Shown one piece after another: positions 15,611 through 23,195 of a stretch of DNA of 64,000 nucleotides. Location: NCBI GenBank assembly GCA_963744105.1, contig CAVUSJ010000006.1, positions 124,001 through 188,000 on the forward strand. Reading direction: 5' to 3'. The notes beneath the pieces are model-generated. The model was not told the DNA's origin. It saw only the letters and a program-made list of their open reading frames with translations, and did not search any database. How positions within the stretch are numbered: position 1 is the stretch's first letter; each line of letters begins with the position of its first letter. The translations under genes and the position numbers were made by a program. This DNA is from DASUPK01 sp963744105 (GTDB lineage: Bacteria; Actinomycetota; Thermoleophilia; Solirubrobacterales; 70-9).

Positions 15611-16797
15611 CACTGCTCTTCGGGGAACGGCATCAGTACCTCGCGGCGCTCCGGAATCCGGGACTCCGGATCCACCTCGAGCACCCTCAGCACGGAGTCG
15701 GCGCCGGCGGCCGAGCGCGTCTGCCGGACCGCCTCCGCGATGCGCCTGCGCCGCTGCTCCTCGGGGCTCGAGAGGGAGAGCTGCTCGCCGGTCTCGGGCC
15801 CGAGCGCCACGGCCTCCAGCCGCAGCGTCGCCGCCGGCGCCGGCAGCAGAGTGAGGTGGGGGAGGAGGGCGTCGGCGAGCCGATCCCGGTCCGCGCTTGC
15901 TCGCCGCAGCGCCACCTGGCGCCGCCAGCCCCCGCCGGCCGCGAGCCGAGCGGAGAGGCGGAGCGTCCGCAGCGTCCTGCCACGCCGCGCGCCATGGGCG
16001 AGCAGCCGGGAGATGAGCAGCTCCAGAGATCTCTCCAGCTGCTGGCCGGAGACGGCCTCGGGCAGCTCGAGCTCGACCGCGATCGCCTCGCGCACAGGCC
16101 TGGGCCGGAGCGGATCGTCCTCGCCGTGGGCCAGCCGCCACGCGCGCAGGCCGAGCCGCCCGAAGCGGTCGGCCACCGCGTCCCGAGGCAGCCCGGCGAG
16201 CCGGCCCAGGGTGGAGATGCCGAGCCGCTCCAGATCGTTGGGGAGATCGTCGGCCTCGGGATCGCCACCGAGCCGACCGCAGAGAAGCGAGACCGGCAGC
16301 GGCTCGAGGAAGTCTGCGGCGCCGCCATCGGGGACGATGCCGCTCGAGCTCGAGGCGGCAACGTAGGCGCAGAAGCGACCAGGGCCGGCTCCAAGCCGGG
16401 CCGACTTCCCCAGCTGCTCGCGCGTCCTCCTCAGCACTCCCTCGATCCCACCCCAGAGCCGGCCCAGGCCGCTCGCCTCGAAGAAGGCCTCGCCGGCGCG
16501 GCCGGACTCCACCTCGGCGCCGATCCCCTCCAGGCGCCGCAGAGCCTCCTCCCAGGAGCGCTCCGCCCGCTCCAGGTCCGGCGGGATCAGAGCGAGCTCG
16601 GGACAGCGCGAGAGCGCCTCGCCCATTCTCATCCCGGCGCGAAGCCCAAAGCGCTCGGCGGGTTCCGTGACCTCCCCGATCAGCTGCGCGGCGCCGGGCT
16701 CGGGGGCCAGGGCCGCCGGTCGCGCCAGGGTCTCCCGGCTTCCGGCCGTTGCTGCGATCAGCTGGAAGCGGGGGATCAGGGCGCAGGCGACGGGCAT
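15610..16797 (-). CDS. imuB: ImuB, inactive Y-family polymerase adaptor
   Basis: Y-family-like protein of 395 residues that bridges DnaE2 to the sliding clamp during mutagenic repair. The N-terminal strand ACALIPRFQL lacks the metal-binding Asp of active Y polymerases, and the second acidic site reads FFEASGLGRLWGG, as expected for ImuB. A helix-hairpin-helix region (ISTLGRLAGLPRDAVADRFG) is near residue 190. A beta-clamp motif is not obvious; EQLSLSS near the C-terminus is a candidate. The ATG at 16797 is adjacent to the SOS box. The usual imuA partner is not next to it. Start and cassette order are well supported. Confidence 0.9.
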   Translation of the reverse strand: MPVACALIPRFQLIAATAGSRETLARPAALAPEPGAAQLIGEVTEPAERFGLRAGMRMGEALSRCPELALIPPDLERAERSWEEALRRLEGIGAEVESGRAGEAFFEASGLGRLWGGIEGVLRRTREQLGKSARLGAGPGRFCAYVAASSSSGIVPDGGAADFLEPLPVSLLCGRLGGDPEADDLPNDLERLGISTLGRLAGLPRDAVADRFGRLGLRAWRLAHGEDDPLRPRPVREAIAVELELPEAVSGQQLERSLELLISRLLAHGARRGRTLRTLRLSARLAAGGGWRRQVALRRASADRDRLADALLPHLTLLPAPAATLRLEAVALGPETGEQLSLSSPEEQRRRRIAEAVRQTRSAAGADSVLRVLEVDPESRIPERREVLMPFPEEQ

Positions 16798-16811
16798 CGA
16801 ACGTATGTTCG
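16798..16811 (-). promoter_or_regulatory. SOS (LexA) box upstream of imuB
   Basis: CGAACGTATGTTCG is a perfect palindrome-type match to the Gram-positive/actinobacterial LexA consensus CGAAC-N4-GTTCG and abuts the imuB ATG. Reading on the minus strand, TTGACT lies 17 bases upstream of GAACAT within the box, so the box probably overlaps the -10 region. The imuB mRNA may then be almost leaderless. Confidence 0.85.
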
Positions 16812-16858
16812 TATACCCACACCGATCAGTCAAGGGAACTCGGGGTTAATCTCAGCCG

Positions 16859-17050
16859 ATGGCAAAGAAAGAGCCGACCACCGAGGAGCTACGGCTGGCG
16901 CAGCAGGAGCGCGCGATGGAGGAGCACGAGGCGATTCCGACTTCGCTCACCCCGGAGGAGGAGCGTCAGCATCGCCGTCGCGCCGCGAAGTCCGCCTACC
17001 TCGAGCGGAAGCTGGCCGAGCGCCAGCGCTCGGAGCAGCAGGACGACTGA
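16859..17050 (+). CDS. Small charged hypothetical protein
   Basis: A 63-residue, strongly charged, probably all-helical protein (MAKKEPTTEELRLAQQERAM...). It has no signal peptide or membrane segment. It is transcribed divergently from imuB across a 61-base gap that holds the SOS box, so it could share LexA control; this is inference. I do not recognise a family. Continuous high-GC third-position bias supports a real gene. Confidence 0.6.
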   Translation: MAKKEPTTEELRLAQQERAMEEHEAIPTSLTPEEERQHRRRAAKSAYLERKLAERQRSEQQDD

Positions 17051-17115
17051 CAAGACTCGCCCTGGACGCGCGGGAAGAATCGAGCTTCGCCACCTGGCAT
17101 TGCCATGATGAAGAG

Positions 17116-17601
17116 GTGAACCGGCGAGGTATCGCGCTGCTGGCCGCGCTGGCCCTGCTGCCGCTGGCGGGCTGCGGCTCCTCGGGCTCCGGGAATTCGA
17201 CCACGGTGGCGGGCAACGCGGACGCGGACGCGGTCAAGGTGATCCAGCAATGGTCCGACGAGCTCCGGTCCGGCGACATCGTGGCCGCCAGCGACGAGTT
17301 CGCGATCCCCAGCTTCGTTCAGAACGGCACCCCGTTGCTCGAACTCAGGAGCCGGGCACAGGTCGAGGCGTTCAATCGGTCGCTGCCGTGCGGCGCGAGG
17401 CTCACCGGCGCGAGCAGATCGGGCAGGTTCACGGTCGCGACCTTCGTCCTCACCGAGCGGCCCGGCCCCGGTCGGTGCGGCGGCGGGGTGGGAGAGGCGG
17501 CCAAGACCGCCTTCGTGATCCAGGCCGGGCACATCAGGGAATGGCGTCGTGTCGTCGACAGCGAGCCGACCGGCCCGACCAGCACCGCGCCGGTCATCTG
17601 A
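17116..17601 (+). CDS. Lipoprotein with NTF2/SnoaL-like fold
   Basis: A 161-residue exported lipoprotein. The GTG start gives MNRRGIALLAALALLPLAGC, a textbook signal peptide with lipobox LAGC, so Cys20 should be lipidated. The mature part begins with a Gly/Ser linker. It then resembles NTF2-like proteins: a helical WSDELRSGDIVAASDEF segment and several strands ending in FVIQAGHIREWRRV. Two Cys residues (in PCGARL and GRCGGG) may pair. Its stop overlaps that of the convergent dehydrogenase gene by eight bases. Ligand unknown. Confidence 0.75.
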   Translation: MNRRGIALLAALALLPLAGCGSSGSGNSTTVAGNADADAVKVIQQWSDELRSGDIVAASDEFAIPSFVQNGTPLLELRSRAQVEAFNRSLPCGARLTGASRSGRFTVATFVLTERPGPGRCGGGVGEAAKTAFVIQAGHIREWRRVVDSEPTGPTSTAPVI

Positions 17602-18652
17602 GCCGTTCGATCACCGCGTCCGTGAACTCCGTGGTGCTCGCGTGGCCCTTCAGGTCAGGCGTGCGGATTCCGGACGCGGCCGCCTCCAGCACGGCGTCGT
17701 AGATCGCCCGCGAGGCCCGGTCGGCGCCATCGACTCCGGCGACGCCCGCGTAGTGCAGGACCGCAGCGGCGGCCAGGATCATCCCCATCGGATTGGCGAT
17801 GTCCTTGCCCTGCAGGGCGGGCGCGGTGCCGTGCGGCGCCTCGCTCATCGCCACTCGCACCCGCAGCTCGTCGTCGAGGGCGAGCAGCACGGACTCGGCG
17901 CCGGCAATCGAGCCGTAGAGCGGCAGGACGAAGTCGGACAGAAGGTCGCCGTCGCGATTGAGGCTCGGGATGACGAGGGGAGCGTCGGCCCGGCCGGTGA
18001 GCAGGCCCGCGTACGTCGCATCGATCAGCAGGGGCTCGTAGGCCACGTCGGGGTGGCGCTCGCTGGCGGCGTCCATCTCCTCCTTGAGCATCCCCTCGTA
18101 GGTGGGGCTGACGGTCCACTTGGGCCCGCCGAAGACGCGGCCCCCGAGCTCCTCGGCGGTCCGGAAGGCGTACTCCGCCACCGCGCGGCAGTTGGAGCGG
18201 TGGATCACCTCCGTGCGCTGCGCGACCTCGTCGCCGTCCTCGGGACGGCGGGACTCCTCGGCCCCGTAGGCGTCCTCGACGGCCATTCGCACGACGGAGA
18301 TGGGGTGGTGGATGCCGGCGACCGGGATGACACCCGGGATCCGCCGGCCGGTCCGCACGATCACCTTGCCGTCGATCGCCTCGCGGATCAGGCGGTTGGG
18401 GCTGCCGACGTCATCGGCGCCCTCCGGCGTGATCGTCGCGGCCTTGATCCCGAAGCCCGCCTCCGCCATCGCCCGGGCGGCCTCGGTGCAGACCTCGTTC
18501 TTCGTCCGGCGGCGGTTCTCGAGGGAGAGGTCGAAGCGCTCCAAATCGATCTCCATCCCGATCACGTCCGGGGCGAGAACCCGCAGCGCCTGGTCGAGCA
18601 GCTCCTGCCCCGTCTGGTCTCCCTCCAGGGCGACTATGCGCAGCCCGGCCAT
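17594..18652 (-). CDS. Isocitrate/isopropylmalate/tartrate-type dehydrogenase
   Basis: NAD(P)-dependent beta-decarboxylating dehydrogenase of 352 residues. Family features are the N-terminal RIVALEGDQTGQE (in place of the usual GDGIGPE), the substrate-binding segment with ENRRRTKNEV, the Asp-rich metal site VIPSLNRDGDLLSDFVLPLYGS, and the cofactor loop EAPHGTAPALQGKDIANP. The ThrAla-Pro loop after HG suggests the isocitrate side of the family, but exact substrate specificity (isocitrate, isopropylmalate or tartrate) cannot be fixed by eye. It stands alone, without leu or TCA neighbours. The GDQTGQE change is unusual. Confidence 0.8.
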   Translation of the reverse strand: MAGLRIVALEGDQTGQELLDQALRVLAPDVIGMEIDLERFDLSLENRRRTKNEVCTEAARAMAEAGFGIKAATITPEGADDVGSPNRLIREAIDGKVIVRTGRRIPGVIPVAGIHHPISVVRMAVEDAYGAEESRRPEDGDEVAQRTEVIHRSNCRAVAEYAFRTAEELGGRVFGGPKWTVSPTYEGMLKEEMDAASERHPDVAYEPLLIDATYAGLLTGRADAPLVIPSLNRDGDLLSDFVLPLYGSIAGAESVLLALDDELRVRVAMSEAPHGTAPALQGKDIANPMGMILAAAAVLHYAGVAGVDGADRASRAIYDAVLEAAASGIRTPDLKGHASTTEFTDAVIERLR

Positions 18653-18672
18653 TTCGCTGCGAGGCTACCCGT

Positions 18673-19002
18673 ATGAACGAGCCGTGCACCTGGTGTGGAA
18701 CCGACGTGGAGCCTGGCGATGGCTTCCGGGCCTACGAGCCGGCCGGCGAGCGCCGCGCCGTGTTCTGCCGCCTCGAGCATGAGATCCCGTGGTCGATCCA
18801 GGGCGCGCACTGGGATGCGGGGGCGATGGCAGAGCCGCCGGCACTGGACGAAGCGCTCACCCGCTGCTCGCACTGCGACGCCGAGCTGACCGATACCCAT
18901 GTCGTTCTCGTCCGTCACCGCGGCGAGCACCGCGTCGCGGACGGCTTCTGCTCGGTCGATCACCTGACGGCCTGGGCGAAGGCCGGCGGCCGCTGGCAGT
19001 GA
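18673..19002 (+). CDS. Small double zinc-ribbon protein
   Basis: A 109-residue protein with two similar halves. Each has a CxxC knuckle (CTWC near residue 5; CSHC near residue 64) and a later Cys in a VFCRLEH or GFCSVDH context. Pairing gives two treble-clef or ribbon-like zinc sites, suggesting internal duplication. No enzymatic motif is present. The function may be nucleic-acid or protein binding, which is inference. The start lies 20 bases from the divergent dehydrogenase start, so the two share a very short promoter region. Confidence 0.7.
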   Translation: MNEPCTWCGTDVEPGDGFRAYEPAGERRAVFCRLEHEIPWSIQGAHWDAGAMAEPPALDEALTRCSHCDAELTDTHVVLVRHRGEHRVADGFCSVDHLTAWAKAGGRWQ

Positions 19003-19044
19003 ATCCCGAGTTTGCGGAGGTACGGGAATCGGTCGATTTGGCCG

Positions 19045-19069
19045 ATCGCCGCAAAACGCGGGTTCGCCG
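19045..19069. repeat. 25-base direct repeat, copy 1
   Basis: First of two identical 25-base copies whose first bases lie 119 bases apart. The core reads CCGCAAAACGCGGGTTCGCC and can itself form a short CCGC/GCGG hairpin. It lies downstream of the zinc-ribbon gene and just before a GC-rich terminator hairpin. Confidence 0.8.
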
Positions 19070-19075
19070 TTCAAA

Positions 19076-19103
19076 GAGAGGGCCCGGTTCGCCGGGCCCT
19101 CTC
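19076..19103 (+). terminator. GC-rich hairpin after the zinc-ribbon gene
   Basis: Perfect 12-base-pair stem, GAGAGGGCCCGG and CCGGGCCCTCTC, closed by a stable TTCG tetraloop. The T-run is weak, so termination is likely but not certain. A closely similar hairpin occurs at 19901-19927. Confidence 0.6.
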
Positions 19104-19118
19104 GCTGTTCTGGGACGG

Positions 19119-19160
19119 GTTGGTGAGTTACCGGCGAACGGGGGACGGAATCTCACCAAC
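19119..19160. other. Stem-loop between the two 25-base repeats
   Basis: Perfect 9-base arms GTTGGTGAG (19119-19127) and CTCACCAAC (19152-19160) flank a 24-base purine-rich loop. It sits between the two direct-repeat copies. Function unknown. Confidence 0.45.
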
Positions 19161-19163
19161 GCA

Positions 19164-19188
19164 ATCGCCGCAAAACGCGGGTTCGCCG
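19164..19188. repeat. 25-base direct repeat, copy 2
   Basis: Second identical copy of the repeat at 19045-19069. It ends 12 bases before the -35 element of the first small-RNA-like unit. Confidence 0.8.
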
Positions 19189-19200
19189 CTTCACACCCTC

Positions 19201-19228
19201 TTGACCTCGTCGTCACCGGCAGTAGGGT
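19201..19228 (+). promoter_or_regulatory. Promoter of small-RNA-like unit A
   Basis: TTGACC at 19201-19206 and TAGGGT at 19223-19228 with a 16-base spacer. The same hexamers and spacing recur at 19839-19866, and the bases after the -10 are also similar. No coding sequence follows on this strand. Confidence 0.6.
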
Positions 19229-19234
19229 GGTCGC

Positions 19235-19312
19235 ACTTGGACAGGACGGGTTGACCGAAAGGTCAATCAGGTCAGTTCAAACAGAGACGGCCCGGGAAAC
19301 CGGGCCGTTTCG
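19235..19312 (+). ncRNA. Putative small RNA A
   Basis: About 75-80 bases from the predicted start to the terminator. A hairpin TTGACC-GAAA-GGTCAA occupies 19251-19266. A terminator stem with ACGGCCCGG and CCGGGCCGT arms closes a GAAA loop at 19287-19308, followed by TTTCGCTT. No open frame of useful length is present. The layout matches unit B 600 bases away, on the same strand. Reading it as a small RNA is inference from promoter, hairpin and terminator order. Confidence 0.5.
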
Positions 19313-19364
19313 CTTCTCGCGAGACCAGCTCGGGGCCTCCTGCTGGTCGGCCAGGCGGGATCTT

Positions 19365-19763
19365 CTACCGCTCCAGCAACCCGGCGGCTCGCAGGGCGGC
19401 CTCACGGTCGCTGTACTCGTGAACGGACAGGATCTTCCTGTCCCGCACAAGGAAGACGTTCCACTCGCGCATCTCGACCTCAGCGTCGCTCCCCTTGACC
19501 CGCCCGCGGTGAATGACCCCCGCCACCACGTAGTCGCCGCCATCCAGATACTCGAATGGCTCGGTGCGAAAGTCATCCAGGGAGTCACGGACGTCCTCAA
19601 TCAGCTTCCTGACCCCCTCCACGCCGCGAAACGGTTCGGAGATCGGATCCTCCGCAGCGCTGTGCCACTCGACGTCCGGCGAGTAGACCGAAGCGTCGGC
19701 GTCGCCGGTTTTGGCGAAGTGCTCATAGCCTCGCCGCACGACCTGGACGTTCTCCTCCGACAT
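19365..19763 (-). CDS. SnoaL-like (NTF2 fold) protein
   Basis: A 132-residue cytoplasmic protein starting MSEENVQVVRRGYEHF. The sequence follows the actinobacterial SnoaL-like pattern: an N-terminal helix, VEWHSAAEDPISEPFRGVEG, a central EYLDGGDYVVAGVIHRGR strand region, and a C-terminal EYSDREAALRAAGL helix. Such proteins may bind or isomerise small hydrophobic molecules, but many have no known activity. The ATG at 19763 is chosen because the upstream extension is basic, unlike the family, and overlaps the promoter of unit B on the other strand. A similar protein lies at 28862-29257. Confidence 0.78.
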   Translation of the reverse strand: MSEENVQVVRRGYEHFAKTGDADASVYSPDVEWHSAAEDPISEPFRGVEGVRKLIEDVRDSLDDFRTEPFEYLDGGDYVVAGVIHRGRVKGSDAEVEMREWNVFLVRDRKILSVHEYSDREAALRAAGLLER

Positions 19764-19838
19764 CGCTGGCCCAGCATCTCGTCTCGCCAAGCACAGGTGC
19801 AATCCCCGCAGATTGCGAAACGTCCGTTGACATCGTCT

Positions 19839-19866
19839 TGACTTCCCTGTTGCGAGGCGTAGGGTG
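19839..19866 (+). promoter_or_regulatory. Promoter of small-RNA-like unit B
   Basis: TTGACT at 19839-19844 and TAGGGT at 19861-19866 with a 16-base spacer, matching the promoter of unit A in both hexamers and spacing. An overlapping TTGACA at 19829-19834 may be an alternative -35. Confidence 0.6.
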
Positions 19867-19872
19867 TTCATC

Positions 19873-19928
19873 ACTGGAACAAGCGAAAGCTTGTTCTTAG
19901 GAAGGGCCCGGTTCGCCGGGCCCTTCCG
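19873..19928 (+). ncRNA. Putative small RNA B
   Basis: About 55 bases with two hairpins. The first has GAACAAGC and GCTTGTTC arms closing a GAAA loop at 19878-19897. The second is a terminator with GGAAGGGCC and GGCCCTTCC arms, a one-base bulge and a TTCG loop at 19901-19927. The terminator abuts the 3' end of the convergent hydrolase gene and could serve both directions. There is no coding capacity. Confidence 0.5.
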
Positions 19929-20981
19929 CTATTTCTGGCCCTTCTTCTTGCCCGCCGCGGGCTGCTTCTTCGCCGGCGCCTTCTTCTTGGCCGACTGCTT
20001 CTTCGGGGCGGAGGGCGGCTTGGGGGCGGGCGGCGGCTTCGCGAACGCCAGGATCAGCGGGGCCACGAGATCGGGCTTCTCCACGTTGGGCGAGTGGCCG
20101 GCGCCGGGAATCAGGTGGGTCTGGGCGCCGGGCACATTGGCGCGGTAGCGGGCGATCGCCGCCTGCGCGTCGTAGATCTGGTCCTCGGCGCCGAAGATGA
20201 CGAGCACCGGGACGTGGAGGTCCTTCAGGCGCTGGTCGAGCGGCGCCTGGTCGACGAAGCTCTGCTCGTCGTCCACGGTGTCCCTGAGCGCCGTGTAGGT
20301 CATCGCCCGTAGGTCGTCCACCGGCTGGTCGGGATTGTCGAAGCCGCTCGCGATGTTGAAGCCGGGGGCGAAGGCCTGGTCGTACTCGTCGCGGATCGTC
20401 GAGGTGGGCGCGATCTGGACCAGGCGGGCGATCGCCTGTCCTATCACCGGCCACCCGCTCAGGTGCTCGCCGAGGGACTCGTGCTCGAAGCCGTCCTCCG
20501 GGGACTGGTCGATGATCACCAGCCGCGAGGCCAGCTGGGGGCTCTGCTCCGCCAGCGCCACGGCGACGCTGCCGCCGAGCGAGTGGCCGACGACGGTCGC
20601 GCCGACGACGTGAAGCTTCGCCAGGGCCTCGGCGACAGCGCTCGCCTGGTCGTCGATCGAGTAGCCGGAGCCCGGCTTGTCGGAGCCACCCATGCCGAGC
20701 AGGTCGACCCGGATCACCCGGTGGTCCTGCTCGAGGAGGGGCGCCAGGTTTTCCCACCAGTCCATCGAGCAGGTCGCGCAGTGGAGCAGGACGATCGGGC
20801 TTCCCTGGGGGTTGCCCTGGTCGAGAACCTGGAGCGTCCCGCCCGAGGTGTCGATCAGCCGCGCGCCCTCGTCCCTGACGTAGGCGTTCTTCGTCTCATT
20901 GGAGACGACGAGGGCGTTGAGCAGCAGCAGGACCACGATCCCGCCGAGCACGCCGAGGGTGATCTTGAGCCAGCGGCTCAC
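19929..20981 (-). CDS. Membrane-anchored alpha/beta hydrolase with Lys-rich C-terminal tail
   Basis: A 350-residue hydrolase. An N-terminal hydrophobic segment (residues about 5-27) anchors or exports it. The hydrolase core has an HG-type loop LLHCATCSMDWWE, nucleophile elbow GHSLGGS near residue 134, acid in FGAEDQIYD near 265, and catalytic His in GAGHSPNVEKP near 295. The last roughly 35 residues are Pro/Lys/Ala-rich and end AAGKKKGQK, a tail type that recurs in other exported proteins of this window. Its start overlaps the stop of the upstream HD gene as ATGA, so the two are co-translated. The substrate is unknown. Confidence 0.82.
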   Translation of the reverse strand: MSRWLKITLGVLGGIVVLLLLNALVVSNETKNAYVRDEGARLIDTSGGTLQVLDQGNPQGSPIVLLHCATCSMDWWENLAPLLEQDHRVIRVDLLGMGGSDKPGSGYSIDDQASAVAEALAKLHVVGATVVGHSLGGSVAVALAEQSPQLASRLVIIDQSPEDGFEHESLGEHLSGWPVIGQAIARLVQIAPTSTIRDEYDQAFAPGFNIASGFDNPDQPVDDLRAMTYTALRDTVDDEQSFVDQAPLDQRLKDLHVPVLVIFGAEDQIYDAQAAIARYRANVPGAQTHLIPGAGHSPNVEKPDLVAPLILAFAKPPPAPKPPSAPKKQSAKKKAPAKKQPAAGKKKGQK

Positions 20982-21538
20982 AGCCCCAGTTCGTCGGAGC
21001 GCTCCGCGAGCGCCTCGATGATCAGGGCGATGTGCTCGTCCTGATCGACGCCGAGCTCGTCGATCCCCTTCTGCACCTCGTCGCGATTGACGGCGGCCGC
21101 GAACGAGGGCTGCTTCAGCTTCTTCTTCACCGACTTCGGCTTCATGCCATCGATGCCGGTGGGCCGGACGAGGGCGCAGGCTGCGACGAACCCTGAGAGC
21201 TCGTCCACGGCATAGAGCGTCTTCGCCATCCGGGTCTCGCGCGGCACGCCCATGAAGTCGGCGTGGCCGGCGACGGCGTCGATCACCTCCTGCGGGTAGT
21301 CGCGCTCCTCCAGCTCCTTGATCGCGTAGCGCGGGTGGCCGGTCTCGAGGTCCGGATAGCGCTCGTAGTCGAGGTCGTGGACCAACCCGGTGACGGCGTA
21401 GAGCTCCTCGTCCTCATTCCACTTGCGGGCGTACGCGCGCATGGCCGCCTCGACTCCGAGCAGGTGCTTTCTGAGCGAGTCGGAGTCGATCCACTCGGTG
21501 ACGAGCTGCCATGCATCGTCTCTTGAGACGTCCGCCAT
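20978..21538 (-). CDS. HD-domain metal-dependent hydrolase
   Basis: A 186-residue HD-superfamily protein. The pattern is an early His in RKHLLGVEAAM, then VTGLVHDLDYERYPD with the HD pair near residue 54, a later His in VAGHADFMG, and an Asp in AVDELSGF. It resembles the small HDIG-type proteins of unknown substrate annotated as phosphohydrolases. It is the first gene of a two-gene unit with the membrane hydrolase and is divergent from murA, whose start is 23 bases away. Confidence 0.82.
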   Translation of the reverse strand: MADVSRDDAWQLVTEWIDSDSLRKHLLGVEAAMRAYARKWNEDEELYAVTGLVHDLDYERYPDLETGHPRYAIKELEERDYPQEVIDAVAGHADFMGVPRETRMAKTLYAVDELSGFVAACALVRPTGIDGMKPKSVKKKLKQPSFAAAVNRDEVQKGIDELGVDQDEHIALIIEALAERSDELGL

Positions 21539-21561
21539 GAGGCTGGCTACTCTAGGCGCCC

Positions 21562-22863
21562 ATGGAGAAATTCATCATCCAGGGCGGCGTTCCGTTGTCC
21601 GGAGAGATCGTCCCGGCGGGAAACAAGAACGCCGCGCTTCCGATCCTCGCGGCCTGCCTCCTCACCGAGGAAGAGCTCGTGATCGGCAACGTGCCGAGGA
21701 TCCGCGACGTGCAGTCGATGCTGGGGCTGCTCGAGGGACTGGGCGTCAAGGTCGCCTGGACGGAGGAGAACGAGGTGAAGCTGCAGGCGGACTCGATCTC
21801 GTCGACGGAGGTCGACGAGCGGCTCGCCAATCGGATCCGCGCTTCCTTCCTGGTGGCTGGCCCCCTGCTCGCCCGGTTCGGTGAGGTGAAGATGCCGCCG
21901 CCGGGCGGTGACACGATCGGCCGGCGGCGCCTGGACCCGCATCTGGACGCATTCCGCGACCTCGGCGCGCGCGCCGACGGGGACGTCTGGCTCGAGCTCT
22001 CCGCTCCGCCCGAGGGCCTCAAGCCGGTGGGGATCTTCATGGACGAGCCGTCGGTGATGGGCACCGAGAACGCTCTGCTTGCCGCGGCGCTGACCCCGGG
22101 GCCGACGACGATCGGCAACGCGGCCTGCGAGCCGCACGTGCAGGACCTGGCGAAGCTGCTCTGCAAGATGGGCGCGGAGATCACCGGGATCGGGTCGAAC
22201 GTGATGCACGTACGCGGCCAGAAGAAGCTGACCGGCGCGCGGCACGACGTATCGCCCGACCACATCGAGATCGCCAGCTTCATGGCGCTGGCGGCCGCCA
22301 CCAGCGGCGAGCTTCGGATCCGGGACGTGGTGGCCGAGGATCTGGTGGGCGTCCGGCGTCACTTCCGCCGGCTCGGCCTGCAGACGATGATCGAGGGGAA
22401 CGACCTGCTGGTGCCGCCGGAGCAGAAGCTCACGATCCGCGACGACCAGGGCGACGCGATCCCCAAGATCGACGACGGCCCCTGGCCGGCGTTCCCCGCG
22501 GACCTCACCTCGATCGCGCTGGCCCTCGCCACGCAGGCCGACGGGACGATCCTGATCTTCGAGAAGATGTTCGAGAACCGGCTGTTCTTCGTCGACAAGC
22601 TCGTCGCGATGGGCGCTCGGATCACGCTGTGCGACCCCCACCGGGCGATCGTCAGCGGTCCGAGCCGTCTTCATGGCGCCCGGCTCGAAAGCCCGGACAT
22701 CCGCGCCGGCATGGCGATGCTCATCGCCGCGCTGGCCGCGCAGGGCAAATCGGAGATCGGCAACGTCGCCCAGATCGACCGGGGCTACGAGCGGATCGAC
22801 GTGCGGCTCCGCGATCTGGGCGCCCGCATCGAGCGGGTCGCCTCAGAACGCGTGCCTGCCTAG
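21562..22863 (+). CDS. murA: UDP-N-acetylglucosamine 1-carboxyvinyltransferase (Asp-type)
   Basis: Transfers enolpyruvate from PEP to UDP-GlcNAc, the first committed step of peptidoglycan synthesis. The 433-residue protein shows the EPSP-synthase-like double fold, Lys22 in AGNKNAA, and the catalytic loop PPPGGDTIGRRRLDPH. The residue usually Cys (C115 in E. coli) is Asp117 here. The same exchange in Mycobacterium tuberculosis MurA gives intrinsic fosfomycin resistance, so resistance is expected. It stands without other mur genes, divergent from the HD protein. Confidence 0.95.
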   Translation: MEKFIIQGGVPLSGEIVPAGNKNAALPILAACLLTEEELVIGNVPRIRDVQSMLGLLEGLGVKVAWTEENEVKLQADSISSTEVDERLANRIRASFLVAGPLLARFGEVKMPPPGGDTIGRRRLDPHLDAFRDLGARADGDVWLELSAPPEGLKPVGIFMDEPSVMGTENALLAAALTPGPTTIGNAACEPHVQDLAKLLCKMGAEITGIGSNVMHVRGQKKLTGARHDVSPDHIEIASFMALAAATSGELRIRDVVAEDLVGVRRHFRRLGLQTMIEGNDLLVPPEQKLTIRDDQGDAIPKIDDGPWPAFPADLTSIALALATQADGTILIFEKMFENRLFFVDKLVAMGARITLCDPHRAIVSGPSRLHGARLESPDIRAGMAMLIAALAAQGKSEIGNVAQIDRGYERIDVRLRDLGARIERVASERVPA

Positions 22864-22870
22864 CCGGCGG

Positions 22871-23158
22871 TCAGACCGAGTAGGCGTTGTGCAGCTCGGT
22901 GAACGTCGGCTGAGGGGGCCCGTCCGGCGCATCGTCGCCCAGCGTCTCGGCGATTCCCGGCCCGAGGCGAGACTCGGCGAAGGCACCGAAGGCCTCCGGC
23001 GACTCCCAGATGTCGAGCACCTTCAGGGTCTCGCCGTCGAAGCGAGCCGTATGGGCGATCAATCCGTCAGGCGGGTCGCCCTTGGGGTCGAGTGCGGCAT
23101 CCACGGCGTCGTACTGGTCCGGGGTTACCTGCATCTCCATCTCCATGAAAACAGCCAT
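22871..23158 (-). CDS. Small ABM-like dimeric alpha/beta-barrel protein, copy 1
   Basis: A 95-residue protein starting MAVFMEMEMQVTPDQYDAV. The pattern of a first strand, helix with Y-D, a central LKVLDIWESPEAFGAFAE segment and a short C-terminal region fits the ABM-like dimeric ferredoxin fold. It is clearly a paralog of the next gene upstream, which shares the VWESAEAF/IWESPEAF core. AAGGAG precedes the ATG. Function unknown; such folds include small monooxygenases and stress proteins. Confidence 0.7.
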   Translation of the reverse strand: MAVFMEMEMQVTPDQYDAVDAALDPKGDPPDGLIAHTARFDGETLKVLDIWESPEAFGAFAESRLGPGIAETLGDDAPDGPPQPTFTELHNAYSV

Positions 23159-23195
23159 CTGTTCATCTCCTTGAGTCGAGGTAGCGGGTCGTTGG

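Noticed and set aside
19045..19188. A minimal CRISPR array from the 25-base repeats
   Set aside because: Only two copies, 94 bases of intervening sequence with its own terminator and stem-loop, and no cas genes nearby.
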